The notes under the pieces were generated by a model, which worked only from the letters and a program-made list of their open reading frames with translations, was not told the origin of the DNA and did not search any database. DNA of 64,000 bases from Alkaliphilus serpentinus (lineage in GTDB: Bacteria; Bacillota; Clostridia; Peptostreptococcales; Natronincolaceae), in assembly GCF_009017255.1 (NCBI RefSeq), contig NZ_WBZB01000011.1:19132-83131 (forward strand), given 5' to 3'. Of the stretch, positions 42,409 through 53,914 are shown in pieces. Each line of letters opens with the position of its first letter. Within the stretch, counting starts at the first letter, position 1. A program made the position numbers and the translations under genes.

Positions 42409-42630
42409 ACATTATTCGTTATAGGGTTAATTATGCAGTAGTTCATTCTAATTTAGAGGTGGATGGGGGTAAAAGAACCATTCAGCTAGATTTAAATATT
42501 GATTTAGAGATATCCTCAATAATGGAGTATTTTGAGATTTTCCTAACTAGAATGATGATGTGTAGGAGAGCCGCCGACTTCCTAGATGCTAGGTCTCAGC
42601 TTGTAATGAACGAGACAAAGGTTCTTTGAT
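42409..42630 (+). pseudogene. Open frame without a start codon, probable gene remnant
   Basis: One frame stays open for about 70 codons, with a protein-like sequence (IRYRVNYAVVHSNLEVDG, then DLNIDLEISSIMEYFEIF and MMMCRRAADFLDARSQLV) up to a TGA at 42628-42630. No ATG starts it; an internal GTG at about 42460 has no good SD. It probably is the 3' end of a lost gene. I do not recognise the family. Confidence 0.4.
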
Positions 42631-42648
42631 AATTGATTCTTTGGTTAA

Positions 42649-42690
42649 AATGAAGGAATTCCAATTTGGACTCCTTCATTTTATTGTTTT
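42649..42690 (+). terminator. Terminator before the groESL promoter
   Basis: AATGAAGGA / TCCTTCATT with an inner ATTCCAAT-TTGGAC helix, followed by TTTTATTGTTTT at about 42677-42688. Confidence 0.8.
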
Positions 42691-42847
42691 AAGTCCTTAT
42701 TTTATTAGAAAAACCAAAGTATATGAAGAAAATTAATGAAAATAAGTGAAATAACTAAGTAATCACATATATTATTCATATAGTGGTAATAATAGGCTAA
42801 AATGATGAAATTAGAGGTTTGCTAGTATATTTACTTTTATATAACAT

Positions 42848-42885
42848 TATAATTGTGATTAGCACTCGATAGTGGTGAGTGCTAA
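42848..42885 (+). promoter_or_regulatory. groESL promoter -10 and CIRCE operator
   Basis: TATAAT at 42848-42853 is followed by a perfect CIRCE element, TTAGCACTC-N9-GAGTGCTAA, at 42859-42885. CIRCE is the binding site of HrcA, so groESL should be repressed until heat shock. Confidence 0.97.
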
Positions 42886-42924
42886 CAGTGAAGAGAAAAA
42901 ATTAATTAATAATAAAAATCATAA

Positions 42925-44898
<1,974 letters not shown>

Positions 44899-44903
44899 TG
44901 AAA

Positions 44904-44931
44904 AAGAGGGTGTGGAATACTGCACCCTCTT
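44904..44931 (+). terminator. Hairpin after groEL
   Basis: AAGAGGGTG / CACCCTCTT, 9 bp, with only a weak T tract behind it. Confidence 0.65.
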
Positions 44932-44976
44932 ACATATTTATACAATATCAGAAAATTTTAAATAATTAATTTTATA

Positions 44977-45005
44977 TTGCACACCTTATAGGATTGTGAT
45001 ATAAT
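44977..45005 (+). promoter_or_regulatory. Sigma-70-type promoter of the unidentified RNA gene
   Basis: TTGCAC (44977-44982), exactly 17 bases, TATAAT (45000-45005). The start point is expected near 45011-45013, at the foot of the first RNA hairpin. Confidence 0.85.
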
Positions 45006-45010
45006 GAATA

Positions 45011-45385
45011 CAAGAAGAAAGCTTCACTTCTTCTTGCTAATCCTTCTCTGATGAAGCAGTACCATTTTTATGCAGGTTGTCCGTAAAAATATTAGTTTCG
45101 CTGAGTAAGGTTTTACCATTTAACTGTATGTAAGAAGTTCAAAGAAGTTCGTATGAAGTATGAAGTATGAAGTATGAATTTTGCAGTTAAGAAGTAAGAA
45201 GTAAGAAGTAAGAAGTAAGAAGTAAGAAGTAAGAAGTAAGGCAAATTTAGTGAATATCGTTTTTCTGTTAGAAGGGATTTGAGGTTCTGAGTATTACAGA
45301 AGATTTTTTATTCTGCTGAACAGAGAAGGATTATAAGATAACCGGGTAATTCAATCCTATTGAATACCCGGTTGTTTATTTTTTT
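45011..45385 (+). ncRNA. Unidentified structured non-coding RNA (about 375 nt) with heptamer arrays inside
   Basis: A strong promoter and a terminator (45340-45373 stem with a T run to 45385) bracket a region without a protein gene. A 5' hairpin pairs CAAGAAGAA (45011-45019) with TTCTTCTTG (45028-45036). A long-range closing helix pairs AATCCTTCTCTG (45039-45050) with CAGAGAAGGATT (45321-45332), continued by AGCAG/CTGCT (45055-45059, 45313-45317). Inside it lie hairpin A (45064-45090, 9 bp), an arm TTCGCTGA/TTAGTGAA (45097-45104, 45247-45254) and hairpin B (45263-45301). Two heptamer arrays, four GTATGAA (45151-45178) and seven TAAGAAG (45188-45240), fill the tip of that arm. It does not match tmRNA, RNase P, SRP RNA or T-box motifs I know. 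Confidence 0.72.
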
Positions 45386-45496
45386 GTTTCCCACAATAGC
45401 CTATAGGTTAACTGATCACCAGATAATATATCTATGAATAATTGGAAAAACGAAATAATTTTTAGTATAATTAAAGTAATGCTAAATAAAGTCTCA

Positions 45497-45538
45497 AATT
45501 GACAATGGAGAACTGAAAATTGAAAATGCAAAAGAACT
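45497..45538 (+). repeat. Degenerate 7-bp array before the aldo/keto reductase
   Basis: Units AATTGAC, AATGGAG, AACTGAA, AATTGAA, AATGCAA, AAGAACT in register. The rest of 45386-45650 holds no gene or clear signal. Confidence 0.65.
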
Positions 45539-45650
45539 AAATTATAGTTAGATACTTAGCTATGAATATGCAATACAGATACAATAGAGGATTTGAGATT
45601 TGTTAGCATAAAATATCAATATTATAACTAAAGCGAAGGAGGCATAGCAG

Positions 45651-46760
45651 ATGATATACAGACCCTACGGGAAAACAGGAAAAGAAGTATCTGTAATAGG
45701 CTTTGGAGGAATGAGATTTGGAAAGGATGAAGATTATGCTGCAGAGGTAGTAAGAAGAGCCAATGAATTGGGGATTAACTACTTCGATACAGCTCCTTTT
45801 TATTGTAACGATAGAAGCCAAGACATTTTTGGTAAAGCCTTTAAGAAGATGCCTGGACAATTCTATGTATCTACAAAGAGCTCAGTAAATAAAGAGGATA
45901 CTGCCGATAAGGTTCGCTGGAGGATTGAGGACTCCCTAATGAAAATGGGTTTAGAGAAAATCAACTTCTTTCACATGTGGTGTATAATGGACCTAAATCA
46001 TTATGAGAGGGTTATGACTCCGGGTGGAGCCTATGAAGGGGCTTTGAAGGCAAAGGAAGAAGGATTAATAGATCATCTTGTATTCTCGACCCATTGTAAG
46101 GGTGAAGATATCGAAAAGATTATTAATGATGATGTTTTTGAAGGAGTTCTTCTAGGGTATAATGTTATTAATCATCCCTATAGACAAAGAGGAGTGGATG
46201 CTGCTTTAAAGAAGGGCATCGGTGTAGTAACCATGAATCCTTTAGGAGGCGGTCTCATACCCCAGCACAAGGACTATTTTAGCTTCTTAACTGAAAGAGA
46301 GGGTGAAACTGTTAGTCAGGCTGCCCTAAGATTTAATGCAGCTCAAGAGGGGATTACGGTAGTATTGGCTGGAATGTCTAGTATCGAAGAGGTTGAAGAA
46401 AATGTAGAGGTTGCCAATCATCCAATAACTGTATCTAAAGAAAAGTATTATGAAATAAACAGTAGATTGGGTGAAGAAATGAATTCACTATGCACCACCT
46501 GTGGCTATTGTCTAAAATGTCCCCAAAAGATTATGATACATCATTACTTGGAGGCATATAATTTAGCAATATTAGATGGTGAGGAAGCGATGGTAAGGCA
46601 TCTAAATTGGCTTAAAGAAATTGGAACAATAAAGGATACCAATCCTCTTCCTTCTGAATGTATAGCCTGTGGAGCCTGTGAAACTTTATGTACACAGAAG
46701 CTGCCCATTATCGAAAGGTTAAAGGCAGTGGATGATATCATGAATAAAAAGATTGGATAG
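45651..46760 (+). CDS. Aldo/keto reductase-family protein with C-terminal FeS domain
   Basis: The N-terminal 260 residues form the AKR barrel (MIYRPYGKTGKEVSVIGFGGMRFG; catalytic Y in FYCNDRSQDIFGK region). The C-terminus has two cysteine motifs, CTTCGYCLKCPQ and CIACGACETLCTQ, which bind iron-sulfur clusters as in COG1453 proteins of anaerobes. The substrate is unknown, but electron exchange with ferredoxin is plausible. AAGGAGG precedes ATG. It heads a set with a zinc-ribbon and a thioesterase-like gene. Confidence 0.92.
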   Translation: MIYRPYGKTGKEVSVIGFGGMRFGKDEDYAAEVVRRANELGINYFDTAPFYCNDRSQDIFGKAFKKMPGQFYVSTKSSVNKEDTADKVRWRIEDSLMKMGLEKINFFHMWCIMDLNHYERVMTPGGAYEGALKAKEEGLIDHLVFSTHCKGEDIEKIINDDVFEGVLLGYNVINHPYRQRGVDAALKKGIGVVTMNPLGGGLIPQHKDYFSFLTEREGETVSQAALRFNAAQEGITVVLAGMSSIEEVEENVEVANHPITVSKEKYYEINSRLGEEMNSLCTTCGYCLKCPQKIMIHHYLEAYNLAILDGEEAMVRHLNWLKEIGTIKDTNPLPSECIACGACETLCTQKLPIIERLKAVDDIMNKKIG

Positions 46761-46774
46761 AAAGGGGTATAAAA

Positions 46775-46975
46775 ATGGGTAAAGAGGCAAAATCAATTGA
46801 AGTCTTGGGGAACTTGCTAAAATGTCAGGTTTGCGGTCATGATCAGTTTTGGCATAGAGAAACCCTTATGAATACAGCTGGAGCCTCCTTTTTAGGCTTT
46901 GACTGGGCTAATAAAGCTGCTGATAATTATGTCTGTGATCAGTGCGGGTATGTCCACTGGTTTTTGAGCAAATAA
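46775..46975 (+). CDS. Small zinc-ribbon protein (66 aa)
   Basis: Two C-x2-C knuckles, CQVCGHDQF and CDQCGYVHWF, frame a hydrophobic middle with the sequence GASFLGFDWANKAADNY. Such short proteins are common but uncharacterised in Firmicutes. The gene lies 14 bases after the reductase and 31 before the thioesterase. Confidence 0.8.
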   Translation: MGKEAKSIEVLGNLLKCQVCGHDQFWHRETLMNTAGASFLGFDWANKAADNYVCDQCGYVHWFLSK

Positions 46976-47006
46976 TTAAATAATTTTTTTAGGAGGGTGA
47001 GGTTAA

Positions 47007-47417
47007 ATGGATGAATTTAATTTGGTTCTAAATATGGTGGCTAAGGTGGAAATAGTTGTTGATCAAAAGGATACAGCAGAGGCCTTCGGAAGTGGCGGTG
47101 TGAAGGTATTTGCATCACCCTTAATGATTGGATTAATGGAAAAGGCAGCCCTTAAGGCCGTAGATCCTCATCTGCCTAAGGGATATTCAACGGTAGGCAC
47201 CCATCTTGATGTGAAGCATTTGGCTGCAACTCCAGTGGGAATGAAGGTTTACACAACTGCTGAGCTGATTAAAATTGAAGGAAAGAGATTAACCTTTAAG
47301 GTGGAGGCCTTTGATGAAAAGGAAAAAATCGGAGAAGGAACCCATGAAAGATACATAATACAACTAGATAGATTTATTGAAAAGACCAATAATAAGAAAA
47401 ACCCTATAGAAGAATAG
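47007..47417 (+). CDS. FlK-like hotdog thioesterase
   Basis: A 136-residue hotdog-fold protein of the fluoroacetyl-CoA thioesterase-like group, recognisable from SGGVKVFASPLMIGLMEKAALKAV, TVGTHLDVKHLAATPVGM and GEGTHERYII. Known relatives hydrolyse small acyl-CoAs, but the substrate here is unknown. AGGAGGGTGAGG precedes ATG. Confidence 0.85.
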   Translation: MDEFNLVLNMVAKVEIVVDQKDTAEAFGSGGVKVFASPLMIGLMEKAALKAVDPHLPKGYSTVGTHLDVKHLAATPVGMKVYTTAELIKIEGKRLTFKVEAFDEKEKIGEGTHERYIIQLDRFIEKTNNKKNPIEE

Positions 47418-47586
47418 AATGTAGGCACCGCCATTTTCTTGTTATCTCGGATTGCAGGAGTTTAATGGTTTTTATTCTATTTGATAATTTGGAGGCATCA
47501 TTAAGGTGCCTTCTTTTTATTAATAAAATTATCTTGACATACCAAAATCCTTCTGATAACTTATAATATAATTCAATAGATTTTTT

Positions 47587-49278
<1,692 letters not shown>

Positions 49279-49286
49279 ATAGAAAA

Positions 49287-49349
49287 TGAAATGTTAAATG
49301 GTGAATGTTGAATGTTGAATTATTGAAGAAATTTGCTAGCACAAATTTC
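49287..49349. repeat. 7-bp array plus GAAATTTG hairpin between guaB and guaA
   Basis: Units TGAAATG, TTAAATG, GTGAATG, TTGAATG, TTGAATT (49287-49321), then ATTGAAGAAATTTG and the hairpin GAAATTTG/CAAATTTC (49328-49335/49342-49349). The same composite occurs at 771-833 and, inverted, at 35406-35475. Confidence 0.85.
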
Positions 49350-49395
49350 ATCTTTAGTTACACATTACTAATTGATATATGAAAGGATGAAGGCT

Positions 49396-50928
49396 GTGAA
49401 CAATGAATTAATACTAATCTTAGATTTTGGTGGCCAATATAATCAATTAATCGCAAGACGTGTAAGGGAGCATAATGTTTATTGTGAAGTGGTACCCTAT
49501 AAAATTACTATAGAAGAAATAAAGGAGAAAAACCCTAGTGGAATTATTTTTACTGGTGGGCCAGCAAGTGTTTATGGGGAGAAGGCACCCAAATGCAATG
49601 AAGAGATTTTCCAGTTGGGAATACCCATTTTAGGGATCTGCTATGGTGGGCAGCTGATGGCAGAAGTTCTAGGGGGGAAGGTTAACCGTGCTAAAAACAA
49701 GGAATATGGAAAAACTCAATTAAAAATTAGTGAAGCCTCCTTATTATTTAAGGATATACCTCAAGACTCTATATGCTGGATGAGTCATACAGATTTTATA
49801 GAATCCCCTCCAATGGGCTTTAAGATAACAGCTTCAACGGAGGATTGTCCTGTTGCAGCCATGGAAAACCCTGATAGGGGCTTATATGCCGTACAGTTTC
49901 ACCCAGAGGTTGAGCATACAGAGGGTGGAAGGGAGATTCTAAGGAATTTTCTATACAATGTATGTGGCTGTAAAGGTAATTGGACAATGGAGAACTATAT
50001 TGAAGAGGAAGTAGCATCCATTAGACAATTGGTTGGTAATAAAAAAGTTTTATGTGCCCTTTCTGGAGGGGTGGATTCCTCTGTGGCTGCTGTATTGGTT
50101 CATAAGGCCATTGGGGATAATCTCACCTGTATTTTTGTTGACCATGGCTTACTTAGAAAAAATGAAGGGGATTGGGTAGAGGATATGTTTAAGAACAAAT
50201 TCAAAATAAATTTTATAAGGGTAAATGCCTCTCTAAGATTTATAGGTAAACTTTCGGGAGTAGCAGATCCTGAAAAGAAAAGAAAAATAATCGGTGAAGA
50301 ATTTATAAGATTGTTTGAGGAAGAAGCCAATAAGCTTGGTGAAATAGATTATTTAGTTCAGGGAACCCTGTACCCAGATATCATAGAAAGCGGAACAGAT
50401 ACAGCCTCCGTTATAAAAAGCCATCATAATGTTGGTGGTTTACCAGAAGACATGGAGTTCCAGCTAATTGAGCCCTTTAAATATCTCTTTAAGGATGAGG
50501 TTAGAGAGGTAGGCACAGAGCTTGGCTTGCCTGAAGAAATTGTATGGCGACAGCCCTTCCCGGGACCTGGGCTAGCTGTAAGGGTTTTAGGGGAAATAAC
50601 AGAAGAAAAACTAACAATAGTGAGAGAAGCCGATGCCATTGTACGGGATGAAATCAAACGGGCTGGCTTAGATAGAGGAATATGGCAGTACTTTGCGGTG
50701 CTACCAGGAATCATGACAGTAGGAGTAATGGGGGATGAGAGAACCTATGCCCATACCGTTGCCATCCGGGCTATTACCAGCTCTGACGCCATGACTGCCG
50801 ATTGGGCTAGAATTCCCTATGATGTTTTAGAGAGGATGTCCCGGAGGATTGTAAATGAGGTGGAGGGAGTTAATCGAATCGTATATGATATTACCTCAAA
50901 GCCCCCTGCAACTGTTGAGTGGGAGTAA
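49396..50928 (+). CDS. guaA: GMP synthase (glutamine-hydrolysing)
   Basis: GuaA aminates XMP to GMP. The N-terminal glutamine amidotransferase has the nucleophile in GICYGGQ and H/E in [12 protein letters not shown]. The synthetase half has the PP-loop [14 protein letters not shown] and ends in a dimerisation domain with VEWE. The start is GTG 49396, six bases after AAAGGATG; an in-frame TTG at 49372 has no SD. It is separated from guaB by a heptamer element, so co-transcription is not certain. Confidence 0.96.
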   Translation: MNNELILILDFGGQYNQLIARRVREHNVYCEVVPYKITIEEIKEKNPSGIIFTGGPASVYGEKAPKCNEEIFQLGIPILGICYGGQLMAEVLGGKVNRAKNKEYGKTQLKISEASLLFKDIPQDSICWMSHTDFIESPPMGFKITASTEDCPVAAMENPDRGLYAVQFHPEVEHTEGGREILRNFLYNVCGCKGNWTMENYIEEEVASIRQLVGNKKVLCALSGGVDSSVAAVLVHKAIGDNLTCIFVDHGLLRKNEGDWVEDMFKNKFKINFIRVNASLRFIGKLSGVADPEKKRKIIGEEFIRLFEEEANKLGEIDYLVQGTLYPDIIESGTDTASVIKSHHNVGGLPEDMEFQLIEPFKYLFKDEVREVGTELGLPEEIVWRQPFPGPGLAVRVLGEITEEKLTIVREADAIVRDEIKRAGLDRGIWQYFAVLPGIMTVGVMGDERTYAHTVAIRAITSSDAMTADWARIPYDVLERMSRRIVNEVEGVNRIVYDITSKPPATVEWE

Positions 50929-50971
50929 TAACTAAAGGAGTAGAGTGTTTATCTGAGAGTGGTATATATTG

Positions 50972-51006
50972 TTAAGGTCCCTTTATCCTAGATAAGGGGA
51001 CCTTAA
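50972..51006 (+). terminator. Long hairpin after guaA
   Basis: 15-bp stem TTAAGGTCCCTTTAT / ATAAGGGGACCTTAA with loop CCTAG. The T tract is absent, so termination may be weak or the hairpin may protect the mRNA end. Confidence 0.7.
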
Positions 51007-51141
51007 TATAACAGATAAATAACACTACTGCTTATAGCTGTTGGTGGAATAAAACAAACAATTATTATAACTTAACTGAGTAAAGTTCGGATTATATCAT
51101 ATTAAATAAATGCAATAGTAGCACAATGTTCGAATAATCTA

Positions 51142-51170
51142 TTGATAATTTCTTTTCCATTTGATATGAT
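51142..51170 (+). promoter_or_regulatory. Promoter of the pur operon
   Basis: TTGATA (51142-51147), 17 bases, TATGAT (51165-51170). The transcript would start near 51177, just before the first riboswitch. Confidence 0.75.
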
Positions 51171-51200
51171 AAAAGAGTAAAAGATCTAAAATTTTATAGA

Positions 51201-51275
51201 TTTCCTCATATAATGTCGATAATATGGTTCGACAGTTTCTAGGGATAACCGTAAAATATCCTACTATGGGTGAAA
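51201..51275 (+). promoter_or_regulatory. Guanine riboswitch, first aptamer of the pur leader
   Basis: The purine aptamer core is clear: CATATAATGTCGATAATATGG, GTTTCTAGGGATAACCGTAAA in the loop positions, and TACTATGGG with the C of guanine aptamers at position 74. It has no terminator of its own before the next aptamer starts at about 51277, so it must act through the shared expression platform. Confidence 0.88.
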
Positions 51276-51276
51276 G

Positions 51277-51366
51277 TGTATCTAGGGTTCCGTCTATACT
51301 AGAGCAGGACCGAGCGATACAAGCATTTTTATGCTACACCGAGGGGATAAAAGCCCGGACGGATAG
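51277..51366 (+). promoter_or_regulatory. ykkC-class riboswitch, PRPP type, second aptamer of the pur leader
   Basis: TCTAGGGTTCCG (51281-51292), GGACCGAG (51307-51314), then ACACCGAGGGGATAAAAGCCCGG (51336-51358) in the order of the ykkC motif. The PRPP-binding subtype is assigned from context: it directly follows a guanine aptamer ahead of de novo purine genes, the arrangement reported for tandem guanine-PRPP switches. The 3' strand AAAGCCCGG is also the start of the terminator stem, so ligand binding should stop termination. Confidence 0.85.
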
Positions 51367-51416
51367 GTTTCACTTGATAAAAACCTATCCGTCCGGGCTT
51401 TATTTTTTTCTTTTAT
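51350..51416 (+). terminator. Shared terminator of the tandem riboswitch
   Basis: Perfect 21-bp stem (51350-51370 with 51381-51401), loop CACTTGATAA, followed by a T-rich tract to 51416. Its 5' strand overlaps the 3' part of the PRPP aptamer. Confidence 0.95.
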
Positions 51417-51444
51417 AATAAATTCTTTAAATGAGGTGATTTAC

Positions 51445-52617
51445 TTGAAGAAAAGTATAAATGAGATAACAGTTGGAATCATTGGGGGTGGTCAACTAGG
51501 GAAGATGATGGCCCTTGAGGGGAAAAAGCTAGGATTAAGCTTTATCATATTAGATCCTCAACCTAATTGTCCTGCTGCATCGGTGGTAGATCAGCAAATC
51601 ATTGCTAGCTTTTACGATAAAGATAAAATCAAGGAATTAGCTGAGTTAACAGATATTATAACCTATGAATTTGAACATATTGATGCAGAGGTATTGATCC
51701 AACTAGCCAAAGATGGTTATAAAATATATCCATCCCCCTATACATTAAAGATTATACAAGACAAATATCATCAAAAAGAATTTTTAAAGAACCATCAGAT
51801 TCCCCTACCGGATTTTAGACCAATTAATACATTGGAGGATCTTAGAGGGGCAGCTTTAGAAATAGGCTTACCCCTTATTTTAAAAAGCAGAAGGGGTGGC
51901 TATGACGGGAAGGGAAATTTCCTAATAAGGGATGAAGGGCAGATGACAGAGGCCTATAAACATCTAAAGGGAGAGAGAGAAAATGACCTTATGGTTGAAG
52001 CCTTTGTAGACTTTAATATGGAGGTATCAGCCATCGTAGCCCGTAGTACAGAGGGGCAGACGGCTATTTATCCATTATCTGAAAATCATCACAAAAATAA
52101 TATCTTATTTACCACTTTAGTACCCGCAAGGATATCTAAGAAGATTGAAAATAAGGCAAAGGAAACAGCCCTAAAGGTTATGGAGCTATTGGAGGGGGTA
52201 GGAGTTTTCTGCATTGAGATGTTTGTGGATGCAAAGGATGAAATATTAATAAATGAAATAGCACCTAGAGTTCATAACTCCGGCCATTACAGTATGGAGG
52301 GCTGCAGCACTTCACAGTTTTATCAGCATATTAGGGGAATATTGGGACTGCCTTTGGGCAGCACAGATTTGATAAAGCCCTCTGTGATGATGAATCTCCT
52401 TGGAGAGGACAAATCAAGTGGAAGGGCAAGGGTGGTGGGTTATGAGGATTTAATGAAGACACCAGAGGCTTATCTACATTTCTATGGAAAAACAGAAACC
52501 AAGCCCCACAGGAAAATGGGTCACTTTACAGTATTAAATGATGATTTGGAAAAGGGATTAAGGATTGCAACAGATTTGAAAGGTAAAATAAAGGTAATTG
52601 CTGAGGAGGATGTGTAA
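51445..52617 (+). CDS. purK: N5-carboxyaminoimidazole ribonucleotide synthase
   Basis: PurK makes N5-CAIR from AIR, bicarbonate and ATP. It has the ATP-grasp fold: IGGGQLGKMMALEGKKLGLSF at the N-terminus, LILKSRRGGYDGKGN in the ATP-binding region, and NEIAPRVHNSGHYSMEGC near residue 265. The start is TTG 51445, after GAGGTGAT (51434-51440); the in-frame GTG at 51436 lies within that SD. Its stop overlaps the purE start by one base (TAATG). Confidence 0.95.
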   Translation: MKKSINEITVGIIGGGQLGKMMALEGKKLGLSFIILDPQPNCPAASVVDQQIIASFYDKDKIKELAELTDIITYEFEHIDAEVLIQLAKDGYKIYPSPYTLKIIQDKYHQKEFLKNHQIPLPDFRPINTLEDLRGAALEIGLPLILKSRRGGYDGKGNFLIRDEGQMTEAYKHLKGERENDLMVEAFVDFNMEVSAIVARSTEGQTAIYPLSENHHKNNILFTTLVPARISKKIENKAKETALKVMELLEGVGVFCIEMFVDAKDEILINEIAPRVHNSGHYSMEGCSTSQFYQHIRGILGLPLGSTDLIKPSVMMNLLGEDKSSGRARVVGYEDLMKTPEAYLHFYGKTETKPHRKMGHFTVLNDDLEKGLRIATDLKGKIKVIAEEDV

Positions 52618-53144
52618 TGAAGGAGCCAAAGGTTGGAATTATTATGGGAAGTGATTCGGATCTTCCAGTTATGCAGGAGGCAGCGATCCTTTTGGAGGAG
52701 CTGGGAATCCCCTTTGAATGCACCATCGTTTCTGCCCATAGAACTCCAGAAAGATTGTATCAATATAGTGAATCTGCTATGAAAAAGGGGTTGGAGGTTA
52801 TAATAGCAGGAGCTGGTGGGGCAGCCCATCTACCTGGGATGGTTGCAGCCATATCCATTTTACCTGTGGTGGGGGTACCCATTAGAAGCAATAGTATGAA
52901 TGGTATCGATTCTGTTTGCTCTATCCTTCAGATGCCTCCGGGGGTGCCAGTGGCAACGGTGGCAATTAACGGTGGCAGAAATGCTGGAATTCTTGCAGCA
53001 GAGATTCTAGCAATCAAATACCCCAGTATAAGAGAAGCCCTACTCCTATTTAAGGAAAACATGAAAAGGACTGTTGAGGAAAAGGCAGAAAAGCTTGAAA
53101 AGATTGGTTATTTAAAATATCTTGAAGAGAAAATGAAAAGCTAG
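52617..53144 (+). CDS. purE: N5-CAIR mutase PurE (class I)
   Basis: PurE converts N5-CAIR to CAIR. The 175-residue protein carries IIMGSDSDLPVM at the start and VSAHRTPERLYQY with the catalytic histidine at about residue 43. AGAGGAAHLPGMVA follows at about residues 63-76. The presence of purK next door shows it is the class I mutase and not the AIR carboxylase type. It overlaps purK by one base. Confidence 0.97.
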   Translation: MKEPKVGIIMGSDSDLPVMQEAAILLEELGIPFECTIVSAHRTPERLYQYSESAMKKGLEVIIAGAGGAAHLPGMVAAISILPVVGVPIRSNSMNGIDSVCSILQMPPGVPVATVAINGGRNAGILAAEILAIKYPSIREALLLFKENMKRTVEEKAEKLEKIGYLKYLEEKMKS

Positions 53145-53162
53145 AAATCGGAGGGTAAGGAT

Positions 53163-53870
53163 ATGTATAAAAAATTAGAAATGTTCTACGAAGGAAAAGC
53201 AAAAAGGGTTTATAAAACCGTGGTAGATCAGGAGTATATTGTCTCCTATAAGGATGATGCCACTGCCTTTAATGGAGAAAAGAGGGGAACCATTTTAAAT
53301 AAGGGAGAAGTAAATAACCAAATGTCTGCAATGATTTTTAAACTTCTCCAAGAGCTAGGGGTGGAAAACCATTTTATTGCCCTAATAAATGAAAGAGAAA
53401 TGCTGGTAAAGGCGGTGGAAATTATACCCCTAGAGGTAATTGTTCGTAATATTACAGCTGGTGCTATGGCTAAACGTCTGGGGTTAGAGGAAGGAATAAG
53501 GATGAAATTTCCTGTTCTAGAGTTTTCCTACAAGAATGATCAATTGAGTGACCCTTTTATAAATGATGATTATGCTGTAGCCCTGAATATAGCAAGTCAG
53601 TGGGAGATTCAATGTATTAGAAATATGGCACTAAAGACAAATGAGATTCTTAGGGAGTTCTTCATTGAAAAGAACATCCTTTTAGTAGATTTTAAGTTGG
53701 AGTTTGGAAGATATGAGAATAGGATTATCCTGGCTGATGAGATATCGCCTGATACCTGTAGGCTATGGGATGCAACCAACAATGAAAAGCTTGATAAGGA
53801 TCGTTTTAGAAGGGATTTAGGGAAGGTAGAGGAGGCCTATCAGGAGGTTTTGAATCGACTAAAGGCCTAG
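53163..53870 (+). CDS. purC: SAICAR synthetase
   Basis: PurC joins aspartate to CAIR with ATP. LEMFYEGKAKRVYKT begins the ATP-binding part, and LVDFKLEFGR (about residues 177-186), ADEISPDTCRLWD and KDRFRRDLG follow as family motifs. The length of 235 residues is typical. It is preceded by GGAGGGT and follows purE by 18 bases. Confidence 0.97.
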   Translation: MYKKLEMFYEGKAKRVYKTVVDQEYIVSYKDDATAFNGEKRGTILNKGEVNNQMSAMIFKLLQELGVENHFIALINEREMLVKAVEIIPLEVIVRNITAGAMAKRLGLEEGIRMKFPVLEFSYKNDQLSDPFINDDYAVALNIASQWEIQCIRNMALKTNEILREFFIEKNILLVDFKLEFGRYENRIILADEISPDTCRLWDATNNEKLDKDRFRRDLGKVEEAYQEVLNRLKA

Positions 53871-53914
53871 CAATATTTTTTTATATCTGAAGAACAATAG
53901 AGGGGTGCTATTAA

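Noticed and set aside
45151..45240. CRISPR array
   Set aside because: The direct repeats are 7 bp with no unique spacers and no cas genes.
45011..45385. tmRNA, RNase P RNA, SRP RNA or T-box leader
   Set aside because: The hallmark motifs I know for these (tag and CCA end, GAGGAAAGTCC, GGTCAGGTCCGGAAGGAAGC-like loop, GGGTGGNACC) are not present.
51224..51418. 64-codon plus-strand reading frame before purK
   Set aside because: It lies wholly inside the tandem riboswitch and terminator; its codons are explained by aptamer motifs.
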